Of a DNA stretch of 64,000 nucleotides, positions 63,936 through 64,000 are shown piece by piece (positions within the stretch are counted from its first letter, which is position 1; each line of letters begins with the position of its first letter). Position numbers and translations under genes: made by a program. Origin of the DNA: Arenibacter hampyeongensis (GTDB lineage Bacteria; Bacteroidota; Bacteroidia; Flavobacteriales; Flavobacteriaceae); assembly GCF_002909255.1 (NCBI RefSeq), contig NZ_PIOB01000001.1, forward strand, positions 930,001 to 994,000. Direction: 5' to 3'. The notes below the pieces were generated by a model. It worked only from the letters and a program-made list of their open reading frames with translations. It made no database searches and was not told the DNA's origin.

Positions 63936-64000
63936 GAGTCCTAATATGGCTATTCTATTCTAAAAGGGATATTTTGGAGTTAAAATGAGGTGAAGAATTA

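Overview
The window looks like chromosome from a member of the Bacteroidota, most likely family Flavobacteriaceae and probably marine. The evidence is a SusC/SusD pair, LacI-type sugar regulation, a proline-arginine gene cluster with the argF' type of carbamoyltransferase, mevalonate-pathway genes, near-perfect TAnnTTTG -7 promoter elements, AT-rich intergenic DNA, and the repeat elements typical of flavobacterial spacers. The genus is not resolvable by eye.

Layout. 1-996 (-): a truncated beta-helix lipoprotein. 1331-3063 (+): a PhoB/PhoR-like two-component pair. 3265-6201 (+): an FAD pyridine-nucleotide oxidoreductase with a membrane polyferredoxin. 6361-10185 (+): three glycosyltransferases (a DPM1-like GT2, a cellulose-synthase-like GT2 and a multi-membrane-span GT-C/GT87 type). 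10233-22124 (+): an almost complete arginine plus proline biosynthesis cluster: leader peptide, GNAT, argG, argC, proC, argD, proA, proB, argF', repeat island, argB, argE, argH. 22476-32767: an accessory stretch with a broken DUF6090 gene, a metallophosphoesterase, a bestrophin, a five-gene minus-strand group (GNAT, BNR propeller, alcohol dehydrogenase, Crp/Fnr, DinB), a membrane-anchored XRE regulator and a small DUF3185-like protein, separated by repeat islands. 32917-37222 (-): mevalonate/isoprenoid genes (mvaD, mevalonate kinase, UbiA prenyltransferase) and a pseudouridine synthase, interrupted by a broken S23/four-helix-bundle gene. 37317-43734: TspO, DUF1697, glpK-glpF-GH16, an HI0933 flavoprotein and a glycerophosphodiester phosphodiesterase. 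43751-55074: an alpha-glucoside utilisation locus (GH13, GH65 phosphorylase, beta-phosphoglucomutase, LacI, SusC, SusD). 55266-63935: an SSS symporter and two overlapping giant VCBS/ASPIC-UnbV lipoproteins.

How the genes work together. The arg/pro cluster carries glutamate to arginine through N-acylated intermediates and also to proline. A 27-residue leader peptide ending in three tandem Arg codons sits just ahead of it, the classic arrangement for arginine-responsive attenuation. The sugar locus implies TonB-dependent glycan uptake, amylase trimming, phosphorolysis of an alpha-glucobiose by GH65 to beta-glucose-1-phosphate, and conversion to glucose-6-phosphate by PgmB, under LacI control.

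The most notable observations are: the Arg leader peptide; Ser at the acetyl/succinyl specificity position of argF'; a Cys4 cluster on the first-gene GNAT; two genes each broken by a single in-frame TAA; the mosaic repeat islands, one of them inside the arg cluster; palindromes between lacI and susC; and the paired VCBS lipoproteins next to the SusCD locus. No tRNA, rRNA, IS element, CRISPR array or prophage was recognised.
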